Assembly: GCA_002692855.1 (NCBI GenBank)
Contig: NZMJ01000015.1
Span: 49,409-101,030, forward strand
Origin: Maricaulis sp.
GTDB taxonomy: Bacteria; Pseudomonadota; Alphaproteobacteria; Caulobacterales; Maricaulaceae
Reading direction: 5' to 3'
DNA: 51,622 nt
Shown piece by piece: positions 51,217 through 51,622 of the stretch (within the stretch, counting starts at the first letter, position 1; every line of letters begins with the position of its first letter). The notes below the pieces were generated by a model. The model was not told where the DNA came from. It did not search any database and was given only the letters and a program-made list of their open reading frames with translations. The position numbers were made by a program, and so were the translations under genes.

Positions 51217-51622
<406 letters not shown>

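Overview
The window is chromosomal DNA from a GC-rich Gram-negative alphaproteobacterium. Gene order and protein style (rpsF-rpsR-rplI followed by dnaB-alr-radA-cvpA-purF; lptF-lptG-lptD-surA-pdxA-rsmA; fabD-fabG-acpP-fabF-mltG-yicC-gmk; membrane LytTR regulator) suggest the Caulobacterales/Maricaulales/Hyphomonadaceae neighbourhood. The genus-level placement is inference. I saw no rRNA, tRNA, insertion sequence, prophage or CRISPR array. Genes are packed tightly, often with 1-4 base stop/start overlaps, and no gene-free stretch exceeds 300 bases.

Layout. 1-3.4 kb: the tail of purM, purN, the ribosome rescue factor arfB, a DUF1232 protein, an adenine-deaminase-type hydrolase and an AlkB-like dioxygenase. 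3.5-6.4 kb: ndk with its terminator, a YheS-type ABC-F ATPase, a two-hairpin repeat and an I78-type inhibitor lipoprotein. 6.5-16.2 kb: pepA-holC on the minus strand, divergent from a long plus-strand run lptF-lptG-lptD-surA-pdxA-rsmA for LPS export and outer-membrane assembly, with B6 synthesis and rRNA methylation attached. 16.2-22.2 kb: a minus-strand fatty-acid operon fabD-fabG-acpP-fabF continuing into mltG-yicC-gmk. 22.3-31 kb: a plus-strand run of a small membrane protein, rpsF-rpsR-rplI with a structured leader and a terminator, dnaB-alr-radA-cvpA-purF and an SDR gene. 31-35.4 kb: minus-strand yfgM-bamB-der and panB.

35.5-47.4 kb is the accessory-looking part. It holds two copies of a three-gene cassette (small three-segment membrane protein, ECF sigma factor, two-segment membrane protein) separated by an NnrU-like gene; an SH3 lipoprotein divergent from a YceI protein; a TetR-led operon of small VOC, DUF1428 and SRPBCC proteins with a clear palindromic operator; a secreted TAP-type alpha/beta hydrolase divergent from a membrane-anchored LytTR transcription factor; slyX; a cold-shock gene with terminator; and an unrecognised secreted protein of lower GC. 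47.6-51.6 kb carries guaA, a repeat-filled intergenic region, an RsmB-type rRNA methyltransferase, a MAPEG protein and the 3' part of guaB, all on the minus strand.

Most of the window is core housekeeping (purines, LPS and lipoprotein/OMP assembly, lipids, ribosome, replication). The most unusual item is the duplicated ECF cassette. The membrane LytTR/hydrolase pair and the TetR operon are the next best candidates for undescribed regulation. None of these functions can be proven from sequence alone.
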